DNA from: Neotamlana laminarinivorans
Lineage (GTDB): Bacteria > Bacteroidota > Bacteroidia > Flavobacteriales > Flavobacteriaceae
Direction: 5' to 3'
Assembly: GCF_020523925.1 (NCBI RefSeq)
Contig: NZ_JAJAPW010000002.1
Span: 124,001 to 188,000 of the forward strand
DNA length: 64,000 nucleotides
The notes under the pieces are model-generated. The model was not told the origin of the DNA. It ran no database searches and saw nothing but the letters and a program-made list of their open reading frames with translations. Of this stretch, positions 28,894 to 37,866 are shown piece by piece. Numbering within the stretch: position 1 is the stretch's first letter; every line of letters starts with the position of its first letter. The translations under genes were made by a program, and so were the position numbers.

Positions 28894-31137
28894 TTAATTG
28901 ATAGTTACTTTAAGCGCTTTGGAAATATTATTTGAAGCATTACCAACATATATTTGATACTCTCCTGTTTCAAAATCCCAATCTGATTTTGATTCATTAT
29001 AATATTTTAGCTTTGAAACATCTACAGTTATAGAAACAGATTGTTTTGCTCCTTTTTCTAAATTAACCTTAGCAAAACCTTTCAACTCCTTTAGTGGTCG
29101 CTCTATTTTAGATTTTAATTTACCAACGTAAACCTGTATAACTTCTGCGCCAGCAACATCTCCAGTATTTGTAACATCGCAAGTAATGGTGATTTCATCG
29201 TTTTGATTATAAGTATTATTATCTGTATTAATATTTTCTATATTGAATGATGTGTAAGACAAGCCATAACCAAATGCATAGCGTGGTGTTATATGTTTTG
29301 TATCGTGCCAACGATACCCCACTAAAATTCCTTCTTTATATTCTTGCGTGAATGATGGTTTATTGTTTTTTGAAATGTCGTTTTGAGAATCTTGAATTCC
29401 TGGGTAAGATTCGGATCCAAAAAAGTGAGCCGCATTATCTTCTATTTTTACAGGTATTGTAAACGGTAACTTACCAGATGGGTTTACATCTCCGCTAATT
29501 ACATCTGCAATGGCATAACCCGCCATACTACCCAAATACCAAGACTCTAGCAAGCCTTTTACATTGTTTAACCAGGGCATTTTAATAGCATTTCCTGTAA
29601 GTAAAATAAATCCTAAATTTTTATTTACTTGAGCTATTTGGTTAATAAGTTCTTCTTGACCAAATGGCAAATTATATTGTTGCCTATCATCGCCCTCGCA
29701 ATCTTGTAAATGACTTTTATTTAAACCCCCAACAAATAATACAATATCTGCTTTTTTGGCGAGCTTAATGGCTTCAACCTTTAATGAGTCTTGATTTAAA
29801 GTTGGCGGATGCACTACATCGTACTCCGAACGCCCTGTTTCATAACCCATTGTATGCAAAACGGTAGCGTTTTTATAACGCGTTTTAATACCTTCTAATG
29901 GAGATATTTCGAATTTAGGTTTTAATTCTGATGAGCCTCCGCCTGCAGTCATAGATCGTGTGGCATTTTCTCCAATTACTGCAATGGTTAATCCTGTTTT
30001 ATCTTTTATAGGAAAGAAATTATCTTCATTTTTAAGTAGCACTATTCCTTCTGTAGCTACTTTTCGAGCTATTTCATGATGCTCTTTATTATTTGCTTTT
30101 CCTAATGGTCTGTTTTTACTTAAATTGGTTCTGTACCTTAATCTTAATACGCGTTTAACTTTATCGTTTAAAACCGCTTCTGACAACTCTCCACTTTTAA
30201 GTTTTTCAAGAAAAGGATCGGCTAAAAAGTATTTGGAATAATGGTTTTCTGTTGTAAAACCTAAACCATCTGTTCCCGTTCCCATTTCAATATCTAATCC
30301 ATTATTAGCTGCTTCAATTGTGCTGTGTGCAGAACTCCAATCGCTAATTACTACACCATCATATTTCCAATCTCCTTTTAAAATTTGGTTAGTTAATAGC
30401 TCGTGATGTGTAGTGTATTGCCCTCGAAATTTATTATAAGCTCCCATTATAGCCCAAACATTGGCCTCTTGAACAGCTGCTTTAAATGCTGGTAGATAAA
30501 TTTCGTGTAAAGCTCTATCGTTAACCTCAACATTAACAACATCGCGCCAATGCTCTTGATTGTTTAAAGCATAATGTTTAACACAAGCTGCAACCCCATT
30601 TTTTTGAACACCTTTTATGTAAGGCACCACTAATGTTGAGGCTAAAAATGGATCTTCGCCTAAATATTCAAAATTTCTACCATTAAATGGTGTTCTGTAA
30701 ATATTAACTCCAGGACCTAAAAGCACATCTTTTTTTCTGTACCTAGCCTCTTCACCTAAATTAAATCCGTATTCGCCAGCTAATTCTGGGTTAAAAGTTG
30801 CCGCCAAACAGGTTAATGCCGGAAATGCGGTAATTGAATCGTTCGTCCAACCTGCGTAATCCCACGAATCCCAACTTATTTCGGCTCTAACACCATGCGG
30901 ACCGTCGGACATCCAAATTTCGGGTATTCCTAAACGCTCTACTCCTTTTGTACTAAATTTAGATTGGGCGTGGCATAAATCTACTTTTTCCTGCAAGGTT
31001 AAAAGTGGTAAAATACTATCTATTTTTGCTTCAATATTCTGTGTTGGTTCTTCTATTTTATTTTTTGGCTTTGTGTTACAAGATGCCAATAAAACGATGC
31101 CACATAGTATACTAATGTACTTGAGTTTAAATTTCAT
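28894..31137 (-). CDS. Glycoside hydrolase family 3 lipoprotein, first gene of the catabolic operon
   Basis: A 747-residue GH3 enzyme with a clear lipobox (IVLLASCNTK, Cys20). Nucleophile Asp266 is in YDGVVISDWSS. Other motifs: MSDGPHGVRAE, GPGVNIYRTPFNGRNFEYLGEDP, KHYALNNQEHWRDVVN. A C-terminal fibronectin III-like domain (CDVTNTGDVAGAEVIQVYVG) ends the protein. This subgroup includes beta-glucosidases and beta-xylosidases; the linkage cannot be fixed from sequence. It starts the GH3-lactonase-GH3-GntP operon, with a candidate HTCS site 112 bases upstream. Confidence 0.92.
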   Translation of the reverse strand: MKFKLKYISILCGIVLLASCNTKPKNKIEEPTQNIEAKIDSILPLLTLQEKVDLCHAQSKFSTKGVERLGIPEIWMSDGPHGVRAEISWDSWDYAGWTNDSITAFPALTCLAATFNPELAGEYGFNLGEEARYRKKDVLLGPGVNIYRTPFNGRNFEYLGEDPFLASTLVVPYIKGVQKNGVAACVKHYALNNQEHWRDVVNVEVNDRALHEIYLPAFKAAVQEANVWAIMGAYNKFRGQYTTHHELLTNQILKGDWKYDGVVISDWSSAHSTIEAANNGLDIEMGTGTDGLGFTTENHYSKYFLADPFLEKLKSGELSEAVLNDKVKRVLRLRYRTNLSKNRPLGKANNKEHHEIARKVATEGIVLLKNEDNFFPIKDKTGLTIAVIGENATRSMTAGGGSSELKPKFEISPLEGIKTRYKNATVLHTMGYETGRSEYDVVHPPTLNQDSLKVEAIKLAKKADIVLFVGGLNKSHLQDCEGDDRQQYNLPFGQEELINQIAQVNKNLGFILLTGNAIKMPWLNNVKGLLESWYLGSMAGYAIADVISGDVNPSGKLPFTIPVKIEDNAAHFFGSESYPGIQDSQNDISKNNKPSFTQEYKEGILVGYRWHDTKHITPRYAFGYGLSYTSFNIENINTDNNTYNQNDEITITCDVTNTGDVAGAEVIQVYVGKLKSKIERPLKELKGFAKVNLEKGAKQSVSITVDVSKLKYYNESKSDWDFETGEYQIYVGNASNNISKALKVTIN

Positions 31138-31248
31138 AAAGAATAATTTGTTTAAGAAAATAAGCTTTCCTTTAATTCAGTTGGTTAAAGTGATATAAAA
31201 CTATTCAGAATTAAAAAATATCTTTAAAACAAATACAGCGCTTAATAA

Positions 31249-31261
31249 AACATTTGTTGCA
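31249..31261 (-). promoter_or_regulatory. Candidate HTCS operator upstream of the GH3 operon
   Basis: Read on the minus strand, TGCAACAAATGTT matches the SusC-side site TGCACCAAATGTT (16081-16093) at 12 of 13 bases. Distances to the first ATG are similar: 112 bases here, 108 bases to the small ORF on the SusC side. The 355-base gap 31138-31492 holds this site and the terminator at 31401-31428; I see nothing else in it. Confidence 0.4.
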
Positions 31262-31400
31262 TAAGGCATATTTAGCGAGTTGCCATAAATTATGCTATGT
31301 ATAAATTAACATATATGTGTACTAAAAGTGTTGCACATTACTGAACTAACAAGATTATTAGATGTTTTTAACATGACTAGTATTAACAGAAAACCAATAA

Positions 31401-31428
31401 AAAAACCCTAGCTATTTACTAAGGTTTT
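31401..31428. terminator. Bidirectional hairpin after the racemase gene
   Basis: AAAAACCCTAG (31401-31411) pairs with CTAAGGTTTT (31419-31428), one mismatch, with a run of T to the right and a run of A to the left. It lies 65 bases downstream of the racemase stop on the minus strand and ends the sulfatase operon. Confidence 0.55.
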
Positions 31429-31492
31429 CTTTTTTTTAACAGATTTTATTGAAGCAACAAATTATCTGCGTAGCTATTAAAAAGTAATAAGT

Positions 31493-32281
31493 TTATTCTC
31501 CCAAAATATATTCTACACCAGACATGGCGTGAATTTTTGTAGTATCGAAAATAGGAACGCTTAAATCCTCTTTAAAAATCATTAAAGGGAACTCTGTACA
31601 TCCTAGAATTACACCTTCGGCTCCTTTATCGATTAAACCGTTAAGAACGCTTATAACATAAGCTTTAGATTCTTCTTTAATCTCACCATAAGTGAGTTCT
31701 TCTATAATTATTCGGTGTAATTCGTTAATAACACTTTCGGATTCTGGTACTAAAACATCTAAACCATTTTCCTTTAATCTTTGGCTTATAAATGTTTCTT
31801 GCATGCTATATTTAGTACCTATAAAACATACTTTTTTTATGCCTTTTTTTTGAATGGCCTGCGCGGTAACATCGGCTATATGAATCACTTTAAAATCTAA
31901 CTGTTCCTGAACTTGATTGTATACTTTATGCGGAGTATTTGCACAAAACATAACAGCTTCGGCACCAGCATTACGTAAACTTTTAGCGCCTTGGGTTAAC
32001 ATATGCGCTATAGAATCCCATTTATTTTCTATTTGAAAACGATGTACCTCAGCTTGGTTAAGTGTGTAAACTAGCAAAGGCGGATTGGTGTTATTACCAA
32101 AATGGTCGTTTACAGATTGGTTAATAGCACTGTAATATTCTATTGTAGAATGCCATGATGTACCACCAATTAAACCTAATGTTTTCATTTTATTTTTATA
32201 TTGATTTTTTTGAGCATTTATTGAACTTACAAATAACGCTACATTTATAAACAAAAGCACAGAAACACATTTTTTAAACAT
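31493..32281 (-). CDS. Aspartate/glutamate racemase family protein with an export signal
   Basis: A 262-residue member of the Asp/Glu racemase superfamily. The two catalytic cysteines are present: Cys113 in MFCANTPHK and Cys228 in ILGCTEFPLM. The core starts at MKTLGLIGGTSWHSTIEYY, residue 32. The first 31 residues look like a cleavable signal peptide (MFKKCVSVLLFINVALFVSS-INAQ), which is unusual because related racemases (YgeA type) are cytoplasmic. The ATG at 32281 lies 13 bases after the upstream sulfatase; an alternative start at 32188 would give a cytoplasmic protein. The substrate is unknown. Confidence 0.75.
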   Translation of the reverse strand: MFKKCVSVLLFINVALFVSSINAQKNQYKNKMKTLGLIGGTSWHSTIEYYSAINQSVNDHFGNNTNPPLLVYTLNQAEVHRFQIENKWDSIAHMLTQGAKSLRNAGAEAVMFCANTPHKVYNQVQEQLDFKVIHIADVTAQAIQKKGIKKVCFIGTKYSMQETFISQRLKENGLDVLVPESESVINELHRIIIEELTYGEIKEESKAYVISVLNGLIDKGAEGVILGCTEFPLMIFKEDLSVPIFDTTKIHAMSGVEYILGE

Positions 32282-32294
32282 AAAAAAGCTTGTA

Positions 32295-33863
32295 TTAAAA
32301 AGTAAATCCCTCTTTTATTTTATTTGAAAGTTGTTTTATTAAAACTTCCTGTTCTGGGTTATTTACAATATTATAATTTTCTTGAGTATCGTTTTCATGA
32401 TCGAAAAGCTCTCTCGCAATAAGTTGTTCTGGTACATTTTTATTTTTATTCCATGTGTACCATTCCACATATCTATACCTGTCTGTTCTAACTGTATAAC
32501 CCATTCGTTCTTGCTTACGAGCTTCTGGAGGCCCATACCTTCCTAATAAAAACTGACTATAAGCAGCATCTTTTATTGTAGCCTCAGAATCCTCTAAAAC
32601 AGGTTTTAAACTTAAACCTTGAAGGTGTTCTGGCACGTTAAAACCTGCCATATCGCATAGCGTTGGGTAAACATCTACAAACTCTGTTAACGCATGACTT
32701 GTTTTTCCTTTTGACTTTACACCGTTTCCGCTAATAATTAAAGGCACTCGCGTATCTATTTCATAATTGGTTTGCTTACCCCAACCATTATGTTCGCCTA
32801 ATTTCCATCCATGATCGCCCCAAAGTACAACTATTGTGTTTTCTGCTAAACCTAATTGATTAAGCTCATTTAACAACCTGCCCACTTGAGCATCAATATA
32901 GCTAACGCAGGCATAATATGCATGTATTAATTCGCGTTGTTTATCTTCATCCCAAGGGGCCTCGTTAGGTTTTGGTAAATTATTTTTAGCATCTACATAA
33001 CCACGTAATTCGGCATCGCCATGAATCGAAAACTCTGGACTATCTTTTGGTGTGTATTGATTGTTTGCTAACGGAATTTTATCTCTATTATATAAATCCC
33101 AATATTTTTTTGGCGCATTAAATGGTAAATGCGGTTTATAAAATCCAACAGATAAAAAGAATGGTGTTTTACTGTTTTTTAAAGCCTTTAATTTTTTAAT
33201 AGCCAGGGTTGTTTGTGCACCATCGTAATAGGCATCGTCTTCGGAAATTCCCATTTCGCTAGATCGTGTTTTAGAATAAATAAAACCGTATTTATCGAAC
33301 TTTGCTTTACCACTTTTTAAACGTTTTAATTCTAGTTCTTTTTGCTCAACAATATTATCGTGATTTACATAAACGGCATCCGGATCAAAAGGAAATCCGT
33401 CTACATGCAAATACTCGTTCCATGCTATTGAATCTTGAAGTGTATTATGAAACGTTTTTCCTAAACCTACGGTATAATAACCATTGTTTTTAAAAAACTG
33501 AGGTAAAGAGACCACATTAGGTAAATACGTTCTAAAATGGGTACGTAAATCCCAAACTTGAGTAGAATCTGGTCTTAAGCCTGTTAGCAAACTGGTTCTA
33601 GAAGGTGTACAAACCGCTTGCTGGCAATACGCATTATTAAAAACAACACCATTTTCTGCAAGCTTGTCTATGTTTGGCGAAATTACCAAATCGTTCCCGT
33701 AGCAACCTAATTCTGGCCGTAAATCGTCTATAGGAATAAAAAGAATGTTTGGCTTATTATTTTCCTGAGTAACTTCTACTTTTACATTTTTTTCGCCATT
33801 ACAAGCAACTAGAATTACCAGAAATTGTACTACAACACTTAGTTTAATTAATTTTAAATTCAT
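32295..33863 (-). CDS. S1-family sulfatase, iduronate-2-sulfatase-like lipoprotein
   Basis: A 522-residue exported sulfatase. Lipobox LVILVACNG (Cys21). The metal-site aspartates are in FIPIDDLRP (Asp46-Asp47) and the residue converted to formylglycine is Cys85 in AVCTPSRTSLLTG. Other conserved parts are YKPHLPFNAPKKYWDLY and VVLWGDHGWKLGEHNGWGK. This matches the iduronate-2-sulfatase-like branch (S1_7 type) common in marine Bacteroidota. It removes sulfate esters from a glycan. A formylglycine-generating enzyme is not in this window. It is 7 bases from the next sulfatase. Confidence 0.92.
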   Translation of the reverse strand: MNLKLIKLSVVVQFLVILVACNGEKNVKVEVTQENNKPNILFIPIDDLRPELGCYGNDLVISPNIDKLAENGVVFNNAYCQQAVCTPSRTSLLTGLRPDSTQVWDLRTHFRTYLPNVVSLPQFFKNNGYYTVGLGKTFHNTLQDSIAWNEYLHVDGFPFDPDAVYVNHDNIVEQKELELKRLKSGKAKFDKYGFIYSKTRSSEMGISEDDAYYDGAQTTLAIKKLKALKNSKTPFFLSVGFYKPHLPFNAPKKYWDLYNRDKIPLANNQYTPKDSPEFSIHGDAELRGYVDAKNNLPKPNEAPWDEDKQRELIHAYYACVSYIDAQVGRLLNELNQLGLAENTIVVLWGDHGWKLGEHNGWGKQTNYEIDTRVPLIISGNGVKSKGKTSHALTEFVDVYPTLCDMAGFNVPEHLQGLSLKPVLEDSEATIKDAAYSQFLLGRYGPPEARKQERMGYTVRTDRYRYVEWYTWNKNKNVPEQLIARELFDHENDTQENYNIVNNPEQEVLIKQLSNKIKEGFTF

Positions 33864-33870
33864 TTATTTT

Positions 33871-35481
33871 TTAAATTTTAGGAACTGCAGAACGCCAACC
33901 CTCAGCAAGCTTTACAGATAATTCTTCTACTACTTTTTTATATTCAGGATAATTGGCGACATTAACCGTTTCGGTTGGATCTACATCATGATTATACAGT
34001 TCTGTTGCAGCGTAATTTCCTTTTTGTTTGGCTTCATTATCCCAAGCATACCATTCTATGTAATGATAGGTTTTAGTTTGCATAGAATATCCCATGTATT
34101 CGTTACCATCTTTTGATACCTTAGCGCGTCTTCGAAATTGTGAAAAAACGGCATCTTTCCATTCTAATTCAGGGTTTTCAAAAAGAGGCGTTAAACTTGT
34201 TCCTTGAAAATAATTAGCTTTTTCTACGTTTGAAACGTCGCAAAGTGTTGGAAAAATATCAACAAGTTCGGTAAGTGCTTCAATGCGTTTTCCTTCTTTT
34301 TGATGAGCTTGTTTTATTATTAAAGGCACATGAGTATCAATATAAAAATTAGTCATTTTTCCCCATCCGTTATGGTCGCCTAGTTTCCAACCATGGTCGC
34401 CCCACAACACAATAATGGTATTTTCGTAAAGTCCGCGTTCTTTTAATCCTTCAATTAATTTCCCTACGCAAGCATCAATAAAACTTACACTTGCGAAATA
34501 GCCGCGTTTCAGGGTGTCGGCATAATCTTCTGGTAAAGGTTCATCCTCGGGTCTTCCAATTTTATGTGGATGATTATAAGCACGTAGCTCGTAATTTGAA
34601 TTTGACACCATAACAGGTGCATTTTCTGGAAGTTTTGGATTTGCCGCTGGAGAAACAGAGCCTTTTGGATATAAATCCCAATACTTTTTTGGCACAACAA
34701 ATGGTAAATGCGGTCTAAAATAACCTAAGCCAAGAAAAAACGGTTCGCTTTTATCCTTAATTTTATCTATGGTTTGTAATGCTAATTGGGTTTGCATGGC
34801 ATCGTAATACAATGAATCGGGCGCATCGGCACTTTCAATTGCAGGTCCACGATTCCATCCATCACCATAAATCTTTTTTCCTTTTCGCTTTTCTAACAGT
34901 GCTTCTCTATCTCGTTTTTGAATTTCTAAAGCTTCTGCAGAGTAGTAATAGGTTTCTGCATCTCGATTGTTATACAGCTTTGTATTGTATGGGTAAGGCT
35001 TTAAATCTGGCTCGTCCCAAGACACAGAATCGGGCATGTAATTATGAAATATTTTCCCAATATTTACCGTGTAATAACCCGCTTTTTTAAAATATTGTGG
35101 CATGGTTACGGCGTTAGGGTTTATTTCTCTAAACTTATCGCCTAAATGCCAAACTCTTGTAGAATCTGGACGATATCCTAACATTGTACTGGCTCGTGAA
35201 GGCGCACAAACTGCCGACTGGCTATGCGTATTTAGCATAACCATAGACTGTTTTGCTAAAGCATCAATATTTGGTGTTTTAATTTCGGTATTACCATAAA
35301 CACCTAAATCTGGTCTTAAATCATCAATAGATAAGAAAAGAATATTTGGTTGTTTTTTATGAGCAATACGTTCTTGAATTTCTTCTTTTTTATCATTTTT
35401 ACAACTCACCAAACTAATTGCAATAACTAGTAATAGCCAATAATTTAAATTATAAAATTGTTTTTGCATAAAACTTTTCAT
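33871..35481 (-). CDS. S1-family sulfatase, second iduronate-2-sulfatase-like lipoprotein
   Basis: A 536-residue exported sulfatase with lipobox AISLVSCKND (Cys27). Metal aspartates lie in LSIDDLRPDLG; the formylglycine site is Cys92 in AVCAPSRASTMLGYRP. FRPHLPFVVPKKYWDLYPKG and VLWGDHGWKLGDHNGWGK are shared with the downstream paralogue, so the two probably arose by duplication and diverged to remove different sulfates. The ATG 12 bases inside (35469) is an alternative start. It follows the alpha/beta hydrolase by 10 bases. Confidence 0.92.
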   Translation of the reverse strand: MKSFMQKQFYNLNYWLLLVIAISLVSCKNDKKEEIQERIAHKKQPNILFLSIDDLRPDLGVYGNTEIKTPNIDALAKQSMVMLNTHSQSAVCAPSRASTMLGYRPDSTRVWHLGDKFREINPNAVTMPQYFKKAGYYTVNIGKIFHNYMPDSVSWDEPDLKPYPYNTKLYNNRDAETYYYSAEALEIQKRDREALLEKRKGKKIYGDGWNRGPAIESADAPDSLYYDAMQTQLALQTIDKIKDKSEPFFLGLGYFRPHLPFVVPKKYWDLYPKGSVSPAANPKLPENAPVMVSNSNYELRAYNHPHKIGRPEDEPLPEDYADTLKRGYFASVSFIDACVGKLIEGLKERGLYENTIIVLWGDHGWKLGDHNGWGKMTNFYIDTHVPLIIKQAHQKEGKRIEALTELVDIFPTLCDVSNVEKANYFQGTSLTPLFENPELEWKDAVFSQFRRRAKVSKDGNEYMGYSMQTKTYHYIEWYAWDNEAKQKGNYAATELYNHDVDPTETVNVANYPEYKKVVEELSVKLAEGWRSAVPKI

Positions 35482-35491
35482 TTATTAAAAA

Positions 35492-36373
35492 CTAATATCC
35501 ACTACCCAACAGCTCAATCCATTGTGGTGTATACCCAATATTTCGCACGCCATTGGAATGCCCTCTTTTACCTTCAGGAACTGGTAAATCGAACGCATAT
35601 ATATGATTTTTTGGAATATTTAAAGCCTCATAAGTTTCATGAATAGTCTTTGCCTTTGGCTCTGTAGCATGATAAGTCCCATACCATAAATACGACGGTG
35701 TTACGCTTTCGTAAAAATACCAATCGGCAATTTTATTTTTTGCTGAATAATCCCAACCTCCAGAGAAATCTATTACTCTAGCTACCTTTTTTGTTTTTGC
35801 AATAAAAGCAGCCATACCACCTCCTTGCGACTGACCAGAAACCGCTATTTCGCTCCATTTTGGTTTACCATCTTCTAAATAAGCACTCCAATTTGTATTT
35901 TTATCAGTTTCAGCAAGATAAATAAGTAGTTTAGTTAATCGGTTTTCAATAGCATCATAAGATGCATCATTTATAAAATCGAATTTATTTGTACCATAAA
36001 TTCTTCTTGTTCTAAATTCTTCGGTACATTTACTGTTATTTGCTAAATTTTCACCTTTACAAATTTGAGCAACTGCAGGCCTATTGATATAAGATAAATT
36101 AATAACATGATACCCTTGCTGCACAGCAACCTCAAATAATTGCTTAGGTCCTTTTGTAGCAATACCGCCAGTTCCTGGTATAAACAATAATAGTTTTCCT
36201 TGTTTTGGTTTAGGATTATACATTATTAAATGCGGCGTATTAGAATTTGTAATTCTAGAATCGGTTTTTGATGGTTCTACATTTAAAATTGTATAACCCT
36301 CTTCAAGAGATTGTGCATAAAACTGGTTTGAATTAAATAATACACAAAGAATAATAAGGAGTCGGTTTAGCAT
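35492..36373 (-). CDS. Exported alpha/beta hydrolase, first gene of the sulfatase operon
   Basis: A 293-residue protein with a signal peptide ending QFYAQS. The nucleophile elbow is SGQSQGGGMAAF with Ser182; a likely oxyanion region is LFIPGTGGIATKGP; a candidate catalytic His is in KRGHSNGV near the C-terminus. Two cysteines (about 105 and 116) flank an inserted loop and could form a disulfide in the periplasm. An esterase removing an ester decoration from the sulfated glycan is plausible, but the substrate is not readable from sequence. It starts the hydrolase-sulfatase-sulfatase-racemase operon. Confidence 0.75.
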   Translation of the reverse strand: MLNRLLIILCVLFNSNQFYAQSLEEGYTILNVEPSKTDSRITNSNTPHLIMYNPKPKQGKLLLFIPGTGGIATKGPKQLFEVAVQQGYHVINLSYINRPAVAQICKGENLANNSKCTEEFRTRRIYGTNKFDFINDASYDAIENRLTKLLIYLAETDKNTNWSAYLEDGKPKWSEIAVSGQSQGGGMAAFIAKTKKVARVIDFSGGWDYSAKNKIADWYFYESVTPSYLWYGTYHATEPKAKTIHETYEALNIPKNHIYAFDLPVPEGKRGHSNGVRNIGYTPQWIELLGSGY

Positions 36374-36458
36374 AAAATAGTTTTAAGAAATCATGAATAT
36401 ATAACTTATAAGTAAATTACAATTAATTTATAGACAACTAAAACTATATAAAAACAAA

Positions 36459-36483
36459 AAAGGACCTCAAGTTGAGATCCTTT
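36459..36483. terminator. Bidirectional terminator between the utilisation locus and the nitrate island
   Basis: AAAGGACCTCAA pairs with TTGAGATCCTTT (one mismatch), flanked by A-run on the left and T-run on the right. It lies 59 bases after the porin gene stop on the minus strand and upstream of the hydrolase gene, marking the boundary of two functional regions. Confidence 0.7.
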
Positions 36484-36541
36484 TTTTCACCAATAAAATT
36501 AACTTTAATAAAAAAAGTTAACCACCAAAATTTTTAACTGC

Positions 36542-37816
36542 TTAGTTTAAAAACTTAGGCTTAATAACTAACATAGCCCAAGCCCAGTTTTGAGTGCTAG
36601 AAGCAGCATCTTCTGTAATACCTTTTAAATCGTACATACCGTCTGCAGCAAACATGTGTGAATAACCAGCAACTAAAGCATAACCTTTAAATGCCTTTTT
36701 AAATACAATATCTAATTCTGTACCTAATGCCTTCTCGCCATCTGTAATTTCTTGTTCACCACTAAAGTTTAAAGCTTTTACCAGCAAGCTAGAACCTTTT
36801 CCTAATTTAAAATTAGCACTAGCATGGATATCTACTAAACCAATTGAGTTAGCATGATTACCTACGTAGAAATAATCCATAAACCCATTAAACTTGTGGT
36901 TTGTACCATATAATGGGAAAAATGCACCAGTTTCGCCAGCATCTGCATCATTACCACTAATAACTTCTACACCAGCACCTAAAGTTACTTTATCTGAAGC
37001 TTTAAAAGTTGCATCTAAACTTACGTCGAATGCACCTTTTACCGCAACTTCATTTTGTCTGTCACCTGTTTGAATATAAGCGTTTGCAGCCAAACCAAGT
37101 TTACCAGCGTTATATTTTAAGTGCGTACCAAGTGTTAATAAACTACTTGTACCATCTCCAGTTACACCATCGTCTTCATATTCTTGAAAACCATTATTCA
37201 TAAGTAATAAGCTACCTGAAAATTTATCCCAAGCCTTGCTTAAGTGTAACATTTGCATGGTTTTGTAAGAGAAAAATCCTGTTGTGTTATATTCTGTACC
37301 AGAAGACACAAACCCTGTAGGGTTATCATAATCTTGATTAAAAGCAAAGGCAAAGTCTAGTTTAAATCCTTCTTTTGCGTATTTAATTAGGGCGGCATCG
37401 TGGTTACGGCCTTGTTGTGCCCAATCTAAACCACCAAGTATGCGTTGGTCGTCATAAGATAAAACTTGGCGACCTAATTTAGTAGACCATCCGCCTCCTA
37501 ATTGTAATTCTGCCCAAGCTTGAAATACTGCAAACGAGTTATTTTCATCATCTGGTAAAATCTGACGATTTTCTCCCCATACCATTACATCTTGTAAACT
37601 AATAAATACTTTATATTTTTCAGTTTTGTAGCCAGAATTTAATCTAATTCTTGTTGAAATTCCGTAACCAGGTTCTGCCTCATCTGCGATTAAGCTACCA
37701 AAACCATGGCGGTATTCGGTACGTGGCCTAAATTCACCATCTAAGGTAAATTGTGCATTAGCTACTTGCAAGCAACCTAAAAATAATAGTCCTAGAGTTA
37801 TTATTTGTTTTTTCAT
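36542..37816 (-). CDS. Outer-membrane porin-like beta-barrel (alginate-export family), probable nitrate channel
   Basis: A 424-residue exported protein; the signal peptide ends LQVANAQ. The mature part starts FTLDGEFRPRTEYRHGFG and alternates polar and aromatic residues as in outer-membrane barrels, like proteins assigned to the alginate-export family (GRQVLSYDDQRILGGLDWAQQGRNHDA is typical). The family name does not prove alginate transport. Its place as last gene after nrtA-B-C-D suggests it lets nitrate or nitrite through the outer membrane. The downstream end is closed by the terminator at 36459-36483. Confidence 0.75.
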   Translation of the reverse strand: MKKQIITLGLLFLGCLQVANAQFTLDGEFRPRTEYRHGFGSLIADEAEPGYGISTRIRLNSGYKTEKYKVFISLQDVMVWGENRQILPDDENNSFAVFQAWAELQLGGGWSTKLGRQVLSYDDQRILGGLDWAQQGRNHDAALIKYAKEGFKLDFAFAFNQDYDNPTGFVSSGTEYNTTGFFSYKTMQMLHLSKAWDKFSGSLLLMNNGFQEYEDDGVTGDGTSSLLTLGTHLKYNAGKLGLAANAYIQTGDRQNEVAVKGAFDVSLDATFKASDKVTLGAGVEVISGNDADAGETGAFFPLYGTNHKFNGFMDYFYVGNHANSIGLVDIHASANFKLGKGSSLLVKALNFSGEQEITDGEKALGTELDIVFKKAFKGYALVAGYSHMFAADGMYDLKGITEDAASSTQNWAWAMLVIKPKFLN

Positions 37817-37866
37817 TTTTTGATTATTTTACGTTTTGTGTTAGTTTATATTTTTTGTTAGTTTTT

